A stretch of DNA of 64,000 bases from Sordaria brevicollis (lineage: Eukaryota > Ascomycota > Sordariomycetes > Sordariales > Sordariaceae), in assembly GCA_033439795.1 (NCBI GenBank), contig JAUTDP010000003.1, positions 2,914,001-2,978,000 of the forward strand. The letters run 5' to 3'. The translations under genes and the position numbers were made by a program. Positions 1-12,129 of this stretch are shown here, piece after piece (position 1 is the stretch's first letter; the number at the start of each line of letters is the position of its first letter). Under the pieces are notes generated by a model. It made no database searches and had not been told where the DNA came from. It saw only the letters and a list, made by a program, of their open reading frames with translations.

Positions 1-1001
1 AGGCTGGCCCTTCTGGTTGGCCCAGTTGCAACGAATAGCCCTGGATCCGAGCCACTCGCCGTCCATGGAGCTCAAGGCCTTCTCAGCATCGGGACGGTCA
101 CGGAAAGCAACGAAGCCGTAGCCGCGGGAGCGACCGGTCTTCATGTCCCACATGACACGGGCCTCGGAGACGGAACCGAAAGCAGAGAAAGCCTGAAGCA
201 GGACCTCGTCGTTAACTTCATTGGAAAGATCGCCGACGAAGATGTGGAAGTGGCCGGAAGTATCCTCCTTGTTCTGGTTGTTGGACTGGTAGGCCCAGTT
301 GACACGGATTTCCTGCACGAGGTAGTTTTCGATGGTCAGTTCTCTTTGTCTATGAAATCATGGGCGAAGGATCGGAACATGTATAGGATGGGGGAGCTTA
401 CGGATTGATGGACGCGACGGCCATTAAGAGTCTGCATGGCACGCTCAGCCGCGCCGGGATCATCATACTCGACGAAGCCGTAGTTGTAGCCCTTTTGCTG
501 TTGTGCATCCTGGATTGTTAGCTGAATGTCTTGGACCTCAAGGACTCAAACTGACAGCCTCAACAGGCCGATGTGAAAAAATGAACTAACTCGCGGCTGC
601 TCAGAGCCAGGTTTACCCACGTTCTTGTCGGGAATGATCTTGACGTTCTGGACGTGACCCGTAGTCTCGAAAATCTGTCTCAAGACATCCTCGGTGACCC
701 GGGGGTCGAGGCCGCCGACGTACAAAGCGCGCTTGTTAGGCTCGGGGGCGGCGCGGCGGCCGAAGGGGTTGCCGGCGCTGGTGGGCGACATGATGCCGCT
801 CTTGTCACCGTTCCCACCCATGGGCGACGTAATCGCCGTAGGGATGGGATTGGTGTTTTGCGGGATATGCAGCGGCGGGGGAGGCATGTGGGCGGGATTC
901 GAGTTGTTGTTCTGACCGTTCTCGTAACCGGGCGCGCCTGCGTTTGGTTGTGGTGGAGGGGGAAGCTGTCCGGTGGTGGGAGGCGGGCCAGCGTCAGCCA
1001 T
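1..1001 (-). CDS. pub1: Pub1/TIA-1-like poly(A)+ RNA-binding protein, 3' part beyond the window
   Basis: Exons read as 621-1001, 402-509 and 312 down past base 1; 267 residues are visible. The protein starts MADAGPPP, has a Pro/Gln/Asn-rich leader of about 90 residues, then RRM1 (about 91-163, with RNP2-like ALYVGGL and RNP1-like YGFVEY) and RRM2 (about 186-258, with HIFVGDLS and GYGFVAF). This order and spacing match fungal Pub1 and animal TIA-1, which bind U-rich mRNA, affect stability and translation, and enter stress granules. The family's third RRM would lie off the left edge. The first donor (GTGGGT at 620) is chosen because it keeps phase and joins DKN to [15 protein letters not shown]; a one-base-later GTAAAC donor would shift the frame. 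The start is the first ATG in frame with RRM1. Family certain; orthology to Pub1 very likely. Confidence 0.9.
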
Positions 1002-4000
1002 TGTCGGAAAATGGTCGAGGGATCTGTAGAAATCAACGGGCAGCGGCGATGGCGATGATTGGGGGAGGAGCAAGCGCAGAGACCCTCCTTGGCGGAATAG
1101 GCCCCACTACGAGCAACTGTTGGAAGATGGGGTGAGGTGAGCGGCGGTGATAGACACAGCGTCTGGGACTGCTGCGATCTCCAGCGGACTTGGACTAGAA
1201 ACTGATGAAGCTTGTAACGAGGAAGAAAGACACGGCCGATAAAACTCGGGAGGTGCAGACTTCTTATTGCAAAAGATTGACCCCGCGCGAAGAGATGCGA
1301 CGGAAGATGATTGCTTGCTCGAGTCTCGACCACGCTGACCACGTTTCCGTAGCTCGTTTTTTTAGTTACAGGCGGGCGGGCGCAATGCGGTAGCGCAAGA
1401 TGGGATGGCAAACGGAGGCCGTTCGGTGGAGCGGACTCGCTGAGAGAAGAGGACCGTTGACCGTTGGGTGCACAGACAAACACTTTGCGCCCACGAGATT
1501 GGGAGAAGACCGACTCTCGATGGATGAAAGTGTCAAAAGATGGCTCGAGGTTCTGGCGCAAATATCCAGAGTCTGATAGATACGCGATCGTACTGAGCCG
1601 GCGGCAACGACTGAAGCCAGGGACGATGACGATGCGGGGACTGGAGACGAGGATGGCTCGATGCCAACGGTGGAGGACAGGGATGATGGGTTGGTGATGG
1701 TCAAGCAGCCCGACAAGGGGAAACAAAACGATGAAGGGGAATTGCAGTGATAACCCTGAACCAAACAGTGAGATACTAGATAGTTCAAGAAAAGACTGGA
1801 TGAAAAATGGAAACGGCCGTAAAACCAAAAGGAAATGACCCGAGATTCACAACAGCCGATCCGAAGAGATGAGATTCGTGATGCAGTGTTGTTCGGTGGA
1901 AAAAGGTAAGGAGAAGGGGGGGCTTTTGGAGCTGAGAAAAGAAGCCTGGAGGGCGAGTCGGGGGAAGCTTCACATTGAAAGCTGCCCGCGACGAAGAGGG
2001 GAAGACGGGGATTTTGATGGTGCCATCGTCCTGGGATTGGCGGGCAGGCAGCCACTGAGGACGCGAGGAAGGTGGAAGGGGACAGAAAAGACACCTTTGC
2101 AGAGCTGAGAGCGGAGGAGGGGCGGGACGAACTCCCAAGCTGCTCCCAAGGTTGGATCACGGGCTGACCACACAGGAGCCGATTGATTTGATTCGCATCC
2201 GCGTGGGCGGGCACAAGCGACCAGAGTATCGTCCCTGTCAGTTCATTTTAACTATATGGCTCTCTGTAGAAACTGCAAAGTGAAGTTGCGTTCAGGATGT
2301 ATTTTGGTGTTGTCTGATGTCTCTCAAGTTTGGGGAATCAAGGGATCTTGGGTGGAGTATATGCTTGGACGCCGCCGCATGTGGTTCCCATCAACGGGAC
2401 GAATCGAGACTATTGACCAGCGGGGCGCTAACGTAGGTACACATGCCTCTTGATACCACTGATATGAGAAAGCCCAGGTGAAAGCCCAGGTGATATAGAT
2501 GAGCTATTCATCAACTCATCAGTCAGCATGTCTATATTTTTATGATTTTGACCGTTGAAAATTGAAGACCCAGAGCTTATTGTGATCAGAGGGGTCGGGA
2601 AGGTTGATGGCTCACGGCCCGGGGCTAGAGGCAAGGCGGCAAAGGAACCAATCCACATGAATATTGATCCCCAGAAGTTCAAGGTTCAGGCCTTCGGTTT
2701 GGTCTCCTCTTGGATTCTCCAACTGGAAGCTTTCCTTTTCCCCTCAAGATCATCCATGCGATTGTGCCGGCCCTGGCATTGCCCCTCCCGCGTTCGCTTG
2801 TCACAGCCCTATACACTGACGGGACCTCTCGACATCACCTCGGACCGTAGATATGTCATTCCGTAAAGCTAGGGACAGATGACATCTCGCAAAGGAATCT
2901 AGGTGCTATTGAGGGACGAAGATGGAAACTCCTTCATGGTGTCCTATGGTAAAGAAGAACAGCTGAACGCGGGGGAAGACCAGGGTAATACTTGCAGCCA
3001 AATGCATGACCCGACTCGCCCTTTTCATTTCATCAGCCCGCCCAACACGTGCCAATGGAGCACGACGGAACGGCCAGCCGGGTCGATCTATCATGGCCGA
3101 ACACTTTTTGACACATCGAGTGAATCAAGGCTCATTAACCTGCCCATAATAGCCCCTTGGTTAAAGGCCTCGTCCCATCCTCGGGGTGGCATGAAAGCTG
3201 GTGACTAGACTGGATGGAGCAAAAAGACATGAATGTTCATGGTGACTACGTTTTTGTACAATAGGATGGTATCAGCTGTGGATGATTTGAGATATTGACA
3301 GCTTAAACTAAACCTAGTTGAGCAACAATACGGGCTCTATAAAGTGGGGTTGGCTGAGTGAATGTGAATAACTCCAGTTGTGTCACCGCTGAAGAGCAGC
3401 AATTGGTGGTCAAGATGAAGCTTAAACGGACAGCCCCATTGTGACGGGTTTCCACCTATTGTTGGATCTGCCCGTCCCCTGGATCTTTCAACGAACGACA
3501 AGGCCAAAAAACTCGGGGAAGCACGCTGGCGGTCAAGGCACCCACGCATCTCAACCCCACAAAAGAGCCTCAACCGCGCGAAGGTTCCAGGGACCCGACT
3601 GCACACTTCATGCCGCTAGAACTGGAATTTCCAGCACCGCACACTGCAAAAACGGAGCAGTTACAATTATCTTCTGAGCCGCGTAACATCCCGTCCTTCT
3701 TTCCCTTTTCTATCTCCATTTTCAATTCGGGTTCTATTCAACCGACACCTCCTCAACCGCAATCTAGACCTTCACTACAACATCCGACACCCTTCACTTT
3801 CACTCACTTCCAGAACCTTGAGAAAGATATCGAATATTCACCGGGACAGACCTAAGGTTATAGTTCCGTCGAACTGGAAGAAAAACAAAAAACACTACCC
3901 ACCACAAACTTCATCCCTGATTTTGTGCTCGGAAAGCAACACAGCGAGATAAAAGATCTGTTGATGCGCGGACTCCCTTGACCCCGGACTGGAGGATCCC

Positions 4001-4194
4001 CTTTGTCTCCCCACCCTTCAACCAAACGATTCCCCGGAATTTATACAACGCCAACATCCAACTTTACCGCGCCATCAAGTGTCACACCTCCGGACTAGCA
4101 AGGTGCATCCGCTCTACCACAACCCCGTCGATCTTCATATTCAGAGCACCACTCGCCTTTTATCGTCGCTTGCTTGCAATCATCGGCTCGCAAA
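1002..4194. other. Intergenic region, 3.2 kb
   Basis: This divergent intergenic stretch lies between the minus-strand pub1 gene and the plus-strand gene at 4195. Open frames here lack family resemblance and overlap each other on both strands. The first 1.2 kb beyond pub1 is CT-rich on the minus strand, which would fit a long 5' leader. A 12-nt direct repeat (aagcccaggtga twice) sits near 2471-2494. Nothing else supported. Confidence 0.6.
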
Positions 4195-5643
4195 ATGGAT
4201 GCCGCAAACCCAGCGAGGATAAACCTCAACCTAGATGAGTTGGATCGACTCTACAAGAATGTGGTAAGTAGAACTGGATCTGCCAATTTACGATGAACCA
4301 GACCGGCTAACATGGGCTGTGGTAGATTGTTGAAACCGGCAAGATCTTCAGGGTGCTGGGCAAGGAGGGTGGTGGCTCATCTACCGAGTTGCAAGCTGCG
4401 CATACTAGCCGCATCCAGTACAATATTGAGGAATTTAATGCCAACCTAGATGAGGTCGAGTTTGAGATTGTAGGTTCTGTCACATCAACTGTACGGAATA
4501 ACGGACTAACTTGAAGCAAAGATACAAGCCAAGGCTGCCATATTGAGGGATCTGAACAAGGCACGAGAAAGGCGCAACCCTCAGCAGACCCCGGTACCGG
4601 TACCGGTACCAGGGCCGGCGCCGAAACCAACGTCACTTCCTGCTCCAACAGCACCGATGGCTCCCAAAGCCCCCAAGGCACCGATGGCGCCGATGGCCCC
4701 TATGGCCCCTATGACTGTCGGTGTTCCGGCGGGCCCTAGCCCTCCTCAACCTCAACCCGGGAAGCCACCTCTTAACAAGTCGATGGCTCCTATTCCCGAT
4801 ATGGGGATCGATCTTACAGCGTCCCCCGTGGCAAAGCATTCCCCGAGTCCGAAACTGGTGAAGACGAATCCAAAGAACTCGCCTCGTCCCGGTGCCGCAC
4901 GTCCTCTTAGCGCTCCTCCAAAGAAGGATTCGAAAGTTTCGCCAGGTCAAGCCTCTCGACTGGCACATGCGGCCAACGCGGCATCACAGGCTCCCCGACC
5001 AGCGAGCGCAGCGCCCCAAGCCGGTCACCCAGCTCACAACGTCAAAGCGACGGGTCTACACGGTGGGAATCCGAATTCTGGGCCGACTGCGCCGCCTAAC
5101 CATATCAACTTGCCGAACCAGCCCCCGCTTCACACGACGTCAGGCCCAGGGCCGCAGCCACCTCAGCCGCCGCAGGGACCACAAGGAAACTTCCACGCTC
5201 CACCCCAAACTACAGCCAAAGCCCAGGCACCAGTGCCACCACCACCAGCACCGGGAGCCGAAGCTCTCTTCACGAACATGACCTTCTCTCTAGCACCCGC
5301 CCCAGGAGAAGCACCGAAACCGAACCATCAACCAGCCGCCAACATGATCCCCCATATGCAAAATGCACCTGCTCCAAACATGGGCCACCCAGCACCAGTT
5401 CCTCCGCACCCCAACCCCAATAATGGCCCTGGTAACGGACAAGGAGGAGCAGAGGACGCCAACATGTCCAACGCGGAGATCTTCGATCTCGGGTCAGGGA
5501 GCATGGACAACATGGAGGATATCAACTACGACTTGGGTGGAGAGGGTGGTGATAACAGCAACTTCAACGACCTATACTTTAGCGGTGGCGATGATACGAC
5601 ACAGAATACGGAGTTTGATAACGCGAATTATTATAACTTCTAG
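4195..5643 (+). CDS. Coiled-coil and proline-rich nuclear-type protein, Mediator subunit 2-like architecture
   Basis: Three exons, 4195-4263, 4326-4469 and 4522-5643, give 444 residues; all joins are in phase 0 with GT..AG ends. Residues 1-90 are predicted helical and charged (LDELDRLYKN, IEEFNANLDEVEFEI, ILRDLNKARERR). A long Pro/Ala/Gln-rich disordered region follows, starting with PV and APM/APK repeats. The end is acidic and aromatic (AEIFDLGSGSMDNMEDI, NDLYFSGGDDT, DNANYYNF). A helical N-terminus, a disordered middle and an acidic tail with DL/F motifs is how yeast Med2 is built, so a Mediator tail subunit is a reasonable guess. I see no diagnostic motif, and another transcription-associated scaffold is equally possible. 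The gene model is solid; the function is inference only. Confidence 0.75.
4591..4713 (+). repeat. In-frame coding tandem repeats (GGTACC units, then Ala-Pro-Met/Lys units)
   Basis: Three and a bit copies of the hexamer ggtacc (about 4591-4610) encode alternating Pro-Val. After a short spacer, from about 4645, 9-nt units encode Ala-Pro-Met or Ala-Pro-Lys about seven times. Both keep the reading frame of the gene at 4195-5643 and are likely length-variable between strains. Confidence 0.8.
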
Positions 5644-8126
5644 CTTGGTTTGGTGGAATGTCACCTGGGAAGCATTGGCGAGAAGTTGCGGGGAGGCATA
5701 GAGATGCAGGAGCCTTGAAAGTGGAGGGGTCGAGCTGAGGACGTCGAGGTGAGGAGGTTTCTGAGCTCGGGATGGTGGTTGAACGAAGACCCACCTGAAG
5801 AACGGGGCAAGGGGATTAAGAGGATATGGAGGAATGAACGGCGTTTCTCATGATGGATTTATAATGGGGTACATACAACACGATACCACCCGGAGTTTAT
5901 GCGTTACTTGGGGACATCTTTATGGTAGCGGCATGCCCGACTGAGGGCAAATGTGTTGCCGAAGGAAAGGAAAGGGATGGCGAGGAGGACATAATACATA
6001 TCTCTATATCAAGGGACAGATTAACAGATGGAAAGACGTAGTAGCTCTTCTGGAATGATAGTTGGCAGATATGAGAATGAAACTATGCCCTCCGAAGAAT
6101 GGCGAATATGAGTGAGTGTCCCTGAAGAAACTGATATGGAATCCAAACATGGCCTACCACCCTGCTGGATCTACGTTGGTAAAGAACCGCCCTCTTACAA
6201 TTGCTCGTCTCGTGGTTCTCGCGCCGTGTTTTCTCTCGTTATCCACCAGTGTGCAGACGCTTCCAGAAAGTCATCCTTGCTTCGTTGAAAGTCGCGGACC
6301 AGCCTCTGAACATTGAATGTATAAAATCTTCTTTATCTCCAAGCAGCGTCATCTCCAACGGCATGAGGTATCTCTCCCCTTCCCAGGGTCAAGAGGGCGG
6401 GCAGTCCTCCAACCGAAACAGAAGCATTCTTCCGCAGGTATTCTCGTCTCTCGTTTGAAGCTCTTCAAGAAACAAGGTTCCATCACAGCCCAGGTTTCAA
6501 AAAGACCATACGGATATTTCGATACCATTGGTACGATCCTTCTGCATTATGTCTGTACTCATTGTCGGGATGGACGAGAGGCATGTCGAGGGGCAAGTAA
6601 ATGGGTTGGGAAAAGTGCAGGGTAGGTAGGTGACAGTCACCATCATCACTACAAAGTGCTTTAAACTAGAGAGGGAGGTGAAAGTCGTACGGGAAGGATT
6701 ACACCGTAATTCACATTCTTATGTCTTTCTTAAGCTCATCGTCTCCAGTTTCAAATGTCGTTCGATCTCAAGTGTCGGTCAGTCCATTATGGCCCAACGA
6801 GTCTCTACCAGTCAAGGTCACTGTCACCGCCAACTTTCAAGAGTCATGGACTTGATCATGATCTCGGTGTTTTCTGTTTAGTACCGAATGAATACCTATG
6901 GTCTGTTATAGAGGCACCTCCAGTTTTAAGCGTATCTGGCTATAAAATCCTGTGTCTCTCTAACAATTGGTTCTAGAAGTTGCTCATGTCGATCACCACG
7001 TAGATCCCCCCATTCGCACTCATTGATTCGACAAGACTTGAACAATCTCAACCCACACTTCATGAACCACAGAGACCGCTAAAAGAAAGCTTGTCCAATT
7101 CAAGCATTGAGCTCGACGAACGCTAAATGGGCAAGTTATCAGAGCCATACCATAATATTTTCGTCATACAGTGCACTCTAATTTTAGGATGCTTTGTTCC
7201 TACATATGTATATCTGTCATGCCATGCACGAAATTACTGAACATGATGCAAAAGCGGGCAAAGTATTGTAGTTTGACGCATGCGATGTCAACATAAGAAT
7301 CATCTTGAACTGACCTCAGTTTGTGTTTTCCGTTTGAACTTTTATGAGAGCTCCCAAACGGTCGTTCAGCTCACATGATGATGGATGGTCGTTCGGTTGC
7401 ACCGCTTGCGCGACCCTTCCACACAAGTGTGAAAGTTTAATCTTAAACTCCTCATTACAATGTTACATCTAGCTTTGTTACCTTATTTCAGTGTCACACG
7501 ATGGCTCAATGTCCGAGTGTCCTTGTGCTAGTGGTAGTCCAGCTTTATTTGGTGTCGAGAGAACTCTGAAACTTTGGCAATTCAGATTGCCGTTGGACAG
7601 AGGCGATGCGATTGTTCGTTGCTTCAATTTTCTGTTCGCGTACCGTTGATGTCTTGAGAAGCAGCAGTTATTTTGATATAACCAACACCAAGCTCAGTGT
7701 AAGTGGTATTGTGCTATGTAATCAAATCAACGGTATCTGCTTCCTTTATGGTGAGTCGTAAAATTCATCGTTCCCAAGTTCAGCAAATAGTGTGAAACGA
7801 CAACGGACGGGCTCCAACAGTCAAAAAGAACGAAGATAACCAAAAAAACCGCTGTATGAAAAAACCTGGATTTCAGCTAGAGAAGCGCAGGCCAGGTAGA
7901 AACCGAAAGCCAAAATAAAAGGGTGAAAGTTGATGAGACGAGATGCCTATCCAGGCTTCGTCACATCGGGTATTTCCAAGAAACCGCCAAAACGTAAAAT
8001 AAAAGCAGACAACGAATGTGTCCGTCCGTCCATTGAACCCATGCCCGTCAACACCATTCCAGAACCCGTCAAGAATCCCCATTTCGTTCACCCAGCAATG
8101 CAATGTGGAACACAACCTCGAACCAA
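5644..8126. other. Convergent intergenic region, 2.5 kb
   Basis: The stretch lies between the 3' ends of the plus-strand gene ending at 5643 and the minus-strand PH-domain gene ending at 8127. It contains only short open frames without recognisable sequence. From about 7100 to 7870 it is more AT-rich than the flanks. I see no RNA gene or transposon. Confidence 0.6.
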
Positions 8127-9451
8127 TCAAGCAGATAGGCGAGGCTGGTTCTCGGTGGTGGCATTCGCTGTCGACGCTGCCGCCTGCTTCGACTCCAATT
8201 CCCTCCTCTTCGCCAGTAAACTTTTGAATGCGCCCAGACATTGAACAAGCTCCTCCTCATCCTGGGCGCAAAACCGATAGCTCTTCTCGTCCGTGATGAT
8301 TTGCAAGCAATGGGCCTTGGATTTGCTCAACGGATCAATATCCACGACGTTGACGATTGACGAGAAAGCGACCACGAAGAGAACTGAGTACTCGGATTCA
8401 TCCTTGTACAGAATAAGATTCCTTGGTCGCAAGACAGCCCATGACTTCTTCCACTGCTTGACACCACGTTTACTGCGAAGAAATCGCAACCACCCTTGCC
8501 AAATAATCCGATCTGGGTCCTGCTCGAGGTTGATACCACTCGATTGGCTAACGTTCATCGCTCCTGGCGTCATGGGTGTGCCCTGTACTGCTCCTGCTCG
8601 TGGTTGCGGTACAGTTGGTGACCGCGCAGTTAGACTTGCGATCGTTGTGCCTGGTATCCGTTGGAAATCCGAGTCCGAGAAGTCAGAATGCGACGCGAGC
8701 TCCGTTCCAGACATTCCCGATGATTCAATTGCTGACGGACGCCTCCCGTTAGGAGGTGACGCCAGAATTCGTACCGGAGGCTCGAGGGGTTCGGGTGAGC
8801 TAGAAGCAAGACGTTCGCGATCGGCAGTGGCGGCGTAGTTGAGGTCGGATTGTCGTCGGGGAAGTGGGCTGGCCAAAAAGAGCTCCTCCTCTTCCTCCTC
8901 TATCCTGGCATCCTTCCTGATCAAATCAACCCACTCCTGGGCATCCTGCAAAGTCGGAGCTTGGAAGTGGAAGTTCTTTGCGGGCGAAAACAGGCCAAAG
9001 ACGTTTGGCCGTTTCTGCTTTGGGTCTTTGAGGAACGTGACGGCCGTCAGATCCGATAGGTAGATTTTGTGTCGAAGCTTCTCCTCCTTATCTGATTTGT
9101 AGATGGATAGAGTGTTGGGGCGCAAGACAAGATAAATAGTCCTCCAAGCCTGTACCGCAACGGTGAGATACAGTCCAGCACAAAGCCACCCTCCACAACA
9201 GGCCAATGACGTACCTTGGTCTTTGAGGTGCGCTTTTGCACATAACCACTCTTGATAACACGATCAAATTCGAAACTTCCATTCTGGTTGACTGGCGAAT
9301 ATGTCTCGGCCGCAAGATTACTCCTTAGTCGTGCAGCTGTCGATGGCGGTGGCATGGAGATAGATGAGGGCGGGATGTTGACGCTGACACGGTGACCTTG
9401 AGGCGAGACGGCAACCGCAGAGGCCGGAGGCTGAGTGTACATTTCGGTCAT
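8127..9451 (-). CDS. Protein with two pleckstrin-homology domains
   Basis: Two exons, 9215-9451 and 8127-9149, give 419 residues; the 65-nt intron has GTACGT..CAG ends and splits PH1 in phase 0. PH1 covers about 67-165 (SGYVQKRTSKTK, TIYLVLRPNTLSIYK, closing helix QEWVDLIRKDAR). PH2 covers about 294-395 (WQGWLRFLRSKRGVKQWKK, WAVLRPRNLILYKD, closing helix ELVQCLGAFKSLLAKRRELE). The linker is Ser/Pro-rich with an acidic patch. Proteins of this layout in fungi act as membrane adaptors through phosphoinositide binding. A basic K-x(n)-K/R pattern is seen in the beta1-beta2 loop of both domains, so lipid binding is plausible but not shown. Start: first ATG after the leader; a short upstream ORF ends on it (separate entry). 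No catalytic domain is present. Confidence 0.88.
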
Positions 9452-9483
9452 GATGGCGGATAGCGCATGTAATTTGATTTCAT
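9448..9483 (-). promoter_or_regulatory. Upstream ORF whose stop overlaps the PH-gene start codon (ATGA)
   Basis: On the minus strand an 11-codon ORF (MKSNYMRYPPS, with a second in-frame ATG at 9468) ends in TGA at 9450-9448, sharing two bases with the main ATG at 9451-9449. Such ATGA overlaps allow termination-reinitiation or reduce main-frame initiation. It acts only if the transcript starts upstream of 9483, which the sequence cannot prove. Confidence 0.55.
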
Positions 9484-9777
9484 AGAGTGTTGCCAATAAT
9501 GATAGTAGTGATCGTAGTGGTGGGCTTGGCAATGGTGATATCGGTCAGTGTTTGTTTCTTGGTCGTCCTTGTCGTCGTCGTCGCCGCCGTTGTCGTTTGT
9601 GTCAGCAAACAGCAGAGAAGGAGCGTTGTGTTGTGTTGAAAAGGCGGAAGGGTAATAATGTAAGCGAAGGTCAACCGTCGACGAGGATGATGGAGGGATT
9701 ATGAAGCCCAATGGTAAGGACTGACGACGTGGGTGAAGCGGCAGCTGACGAACAATTGGAGTAATGAAGTGGAAATG

Positions 9778-9807
9778 GAAGCAGAAGCAGAAGCAGAAGC
9801 AGAAGCA
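9778..9807. repeat. Hexanucleotide microsatellite (gaagca)5
   Basis: Five exact copies of gaagca in tandem lie upstream of the PH-domain gene, probably in its leader. Read on the minus strand the unit is tgcttc. Confidence 0.9.
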
Positions 9808-12034
9808 GGGACGCTCCACAGGGGACCTCGCTGCTACTTTACAGCGGACGGGCAACTGACGCGAGCCGAAATGCAGCCGAACAGGTGAAGTGCGACAGCA
9901 GCTGCACTGGCATGCGCATGGACGGGATGGAAGCAAGGTGAAGAAAAAGGAGGATGGAGCAGGGCCACGACAACGATGCAAACCAGCGGGGGTAAGGAAA
10001 TCGTGAAAAGCTTCAAATCATTCAGTTTTGAGTTGATGAACCTGGGCGAGTCTGTTTAGATGAGGTCCGAAACCTGTGTCCACCCAGGCCAGACGGGAAT
10101 TATTAGTCGGAGTGGAGACTCTGGACCGTTGCCGGGGCTGGCCAATCCGGGCTAGGCTAGCAATGGAATGGAGGCCCACGCGATGGGTGTGGAGGAGTTC
10201 ACGGAGTCCACGGGGCAACAGGGAGGGAGGGAATGAGGGAATGGAAATTCAGGGCTCGGGCCACTGCAAATTCCAGTGGAAGTGGCAGGAGTGGGTGTGC
10301 CAGTTGTGAAGTGTGGTAGGTGCGACCTTGGATTTCCAGTGGCAGTTGACCTCGAATCAGGTAACGGATGTGCACTTTCCAAGTTTCTTTGGTACAATCG
10401 ACCACACCCTCGTGCTCATCCGTTGGAATCGTCGAGTGTTTCTTTCCCGGCTCAGGTGGTACTTTGATGATCAGGACAGAGGCTGAGCTCGCTGTGCCGA
10501 GACACTTTGAAACAGTTGAGGATGGCTTGCAGTCAACCTTTCCGTCAACCCTTCCATCTCAGGGGAAAGACACGGCAATGCTGAATTGTGTTGACTTGAT
10601 CCAGGAGTATCATATACCTGTAGGGGAATGATTCTTGACAAGGTGAATGGTGCTAATGATGATGGCGCGTGGTAACAAGTGAAATCATGTTTGATATGAA
10701 GCTGCATAAGAGGTACGTACCTTAAAGTCTCACAGGTGTCGGCAGGTGGGCGAGTGAGAGTGGGGACAGGCCATGCTGCTTCGATGACCTAAATTTAAGC
10801 AACGGACCGGGGTGCCTGGGCTTTCTCTTGTTCACAAACTTTCGATTCAATGTGCAGTATCGAAATGAGATCCGCCATCGGCTGGCAATGGAGTTGAGAA
10901 GTCCAGATCCACCAGGGGCATCAAGTACCGAATGGATAGGATCTTGTTTGGTGCTTCATCTGGTGTTACCCAACGAGTGGTTGTCAAGCACTGGCGGCAA
11001 CGAGGGCTGAGGACTGCATAGACCAGCATTGTCGTCGCCGCCCGAGAAGGTTTCAGAGATCCAACAAGTGCGACACATCTAGGATCCAGGACATCCAGAA
11101 CTCGGAGCCGAACGTTTTGAAGGTTGACGACGCTTCCGTTGGCCGCCCTGGCCCGCCCACGATCCGAACGACTCCACCCAAGTAATTCAAACGTGTGGAG
11201 AATGGCGTGGGAGAGTGCAGATGCCCCTGCTTCTTTTCTCAACTTCACTCAAACTTTCTCTCTTCAACCATCACTCATAAGCGCCAGATGGGCGGCAATG
11301 GGCTGTAGTCTCGACTTGTGGTGGTCTACCGAAGTGACACCAAATGGGATATCGCGAGGCTAAAGATACTATCGAGTGTCCAGTACCACCTCTGGTTTAC
11401 GTCTTGCAACCTGAATTCACACCAATTTCGGCATGTGTCACAAAGTACACACTTGGGTCCGACTGGAGACCGGCGTCGAAGACGGAGAGCGAAAGCGATG
11501 GGCAACGAAACTAGCGGAGATTGCACGAGGAGCGAGATTACCGACATCAAGACAAGTGAGTTGAGGCATAATTACATATGGAGCATACGGAGCTACATTA
11601 TGGAAACCACTCGCCAAACTGCGGATCCCTTTCCAGTTCCCGGTCGTTCCCTCGCCCTGTGGTTTTCTCGCTGGCTAGCCTTGTGGTTCTCTGCCTTTTC
11701 GATTGAGGTCAATCGATTTTCCTTCCCCAGAGCTTGGCCTCCTTGGCCGTCTTGGCTTGCTTGGCTTGGGAACTGTAAAGCAAGAGACAGACGTCGAGGA
11801 AGGTCTGGACCGACAACCAATATTGCCGAGCAACAGGAAAGCTTCAGTTCAAGAACTCAAGCGGGTAGTTTTTTCCCTCTCTATCCATCTCTCATGACAT
11901 GCAAGTCCGTACCGACAAGTCAGATGCATCGTGGTGATCACGACCAGTGTCGTTACTTCCTCATTCGTCATTTTTTACGGAGGCAAGTCCACCTAGGGAA
12001 GGAACGCTTGACAATGACTTGAGCCTCAATGCAT

Positions 12035-12079
12035 GTTCCTTCCTCAAGACGAAGAAAGGCAGGTGAGTGAGGAAGGAAC
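12035..12079. other. Perfect 12-bp stem with 21-nt loop
   Basis: The arms gttccttcctca (12035-12046) and tgaggaaggaac (12068-12079) are perfect reverse complements, so either strand's RNA could fold into a hairpin. It lies about 50 bp before the kinase-like remnant. Purpose unknown; a chance match is possible. Confidence 0.5.
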
Positions 12080-12129
12080 CTCAAGCCTTGGATCGTCCAA
12101 AAGCAGAATAAAACTTAACTTGAAAGTCA

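Larger units (their letters stand above)
9452..12129. other. Intergenic region, 2.7 kb
   Basis: This region lies upstream of the PH-domain gene (minus) and the kinase-like remnant (plus). Near 9480-9990 it holds the CT/GA-rich probable leader of the PH gene, with a hexanucleotide repeat. From 10 kb on there are only short open frames with no conserved sequence. A possible first exon of the kinase-like remnant may lie here but could not be placed. Confidence 0.55.

Noticed and set aside
680..1828. 382-codon open frame on the minus strand overlapping pub1
   Set aside because: It overlaps pub1 exon 1 in another frame and is Ser/Pro/Arg-rich with no family features; this is CT-rich sequence staying open by composition.
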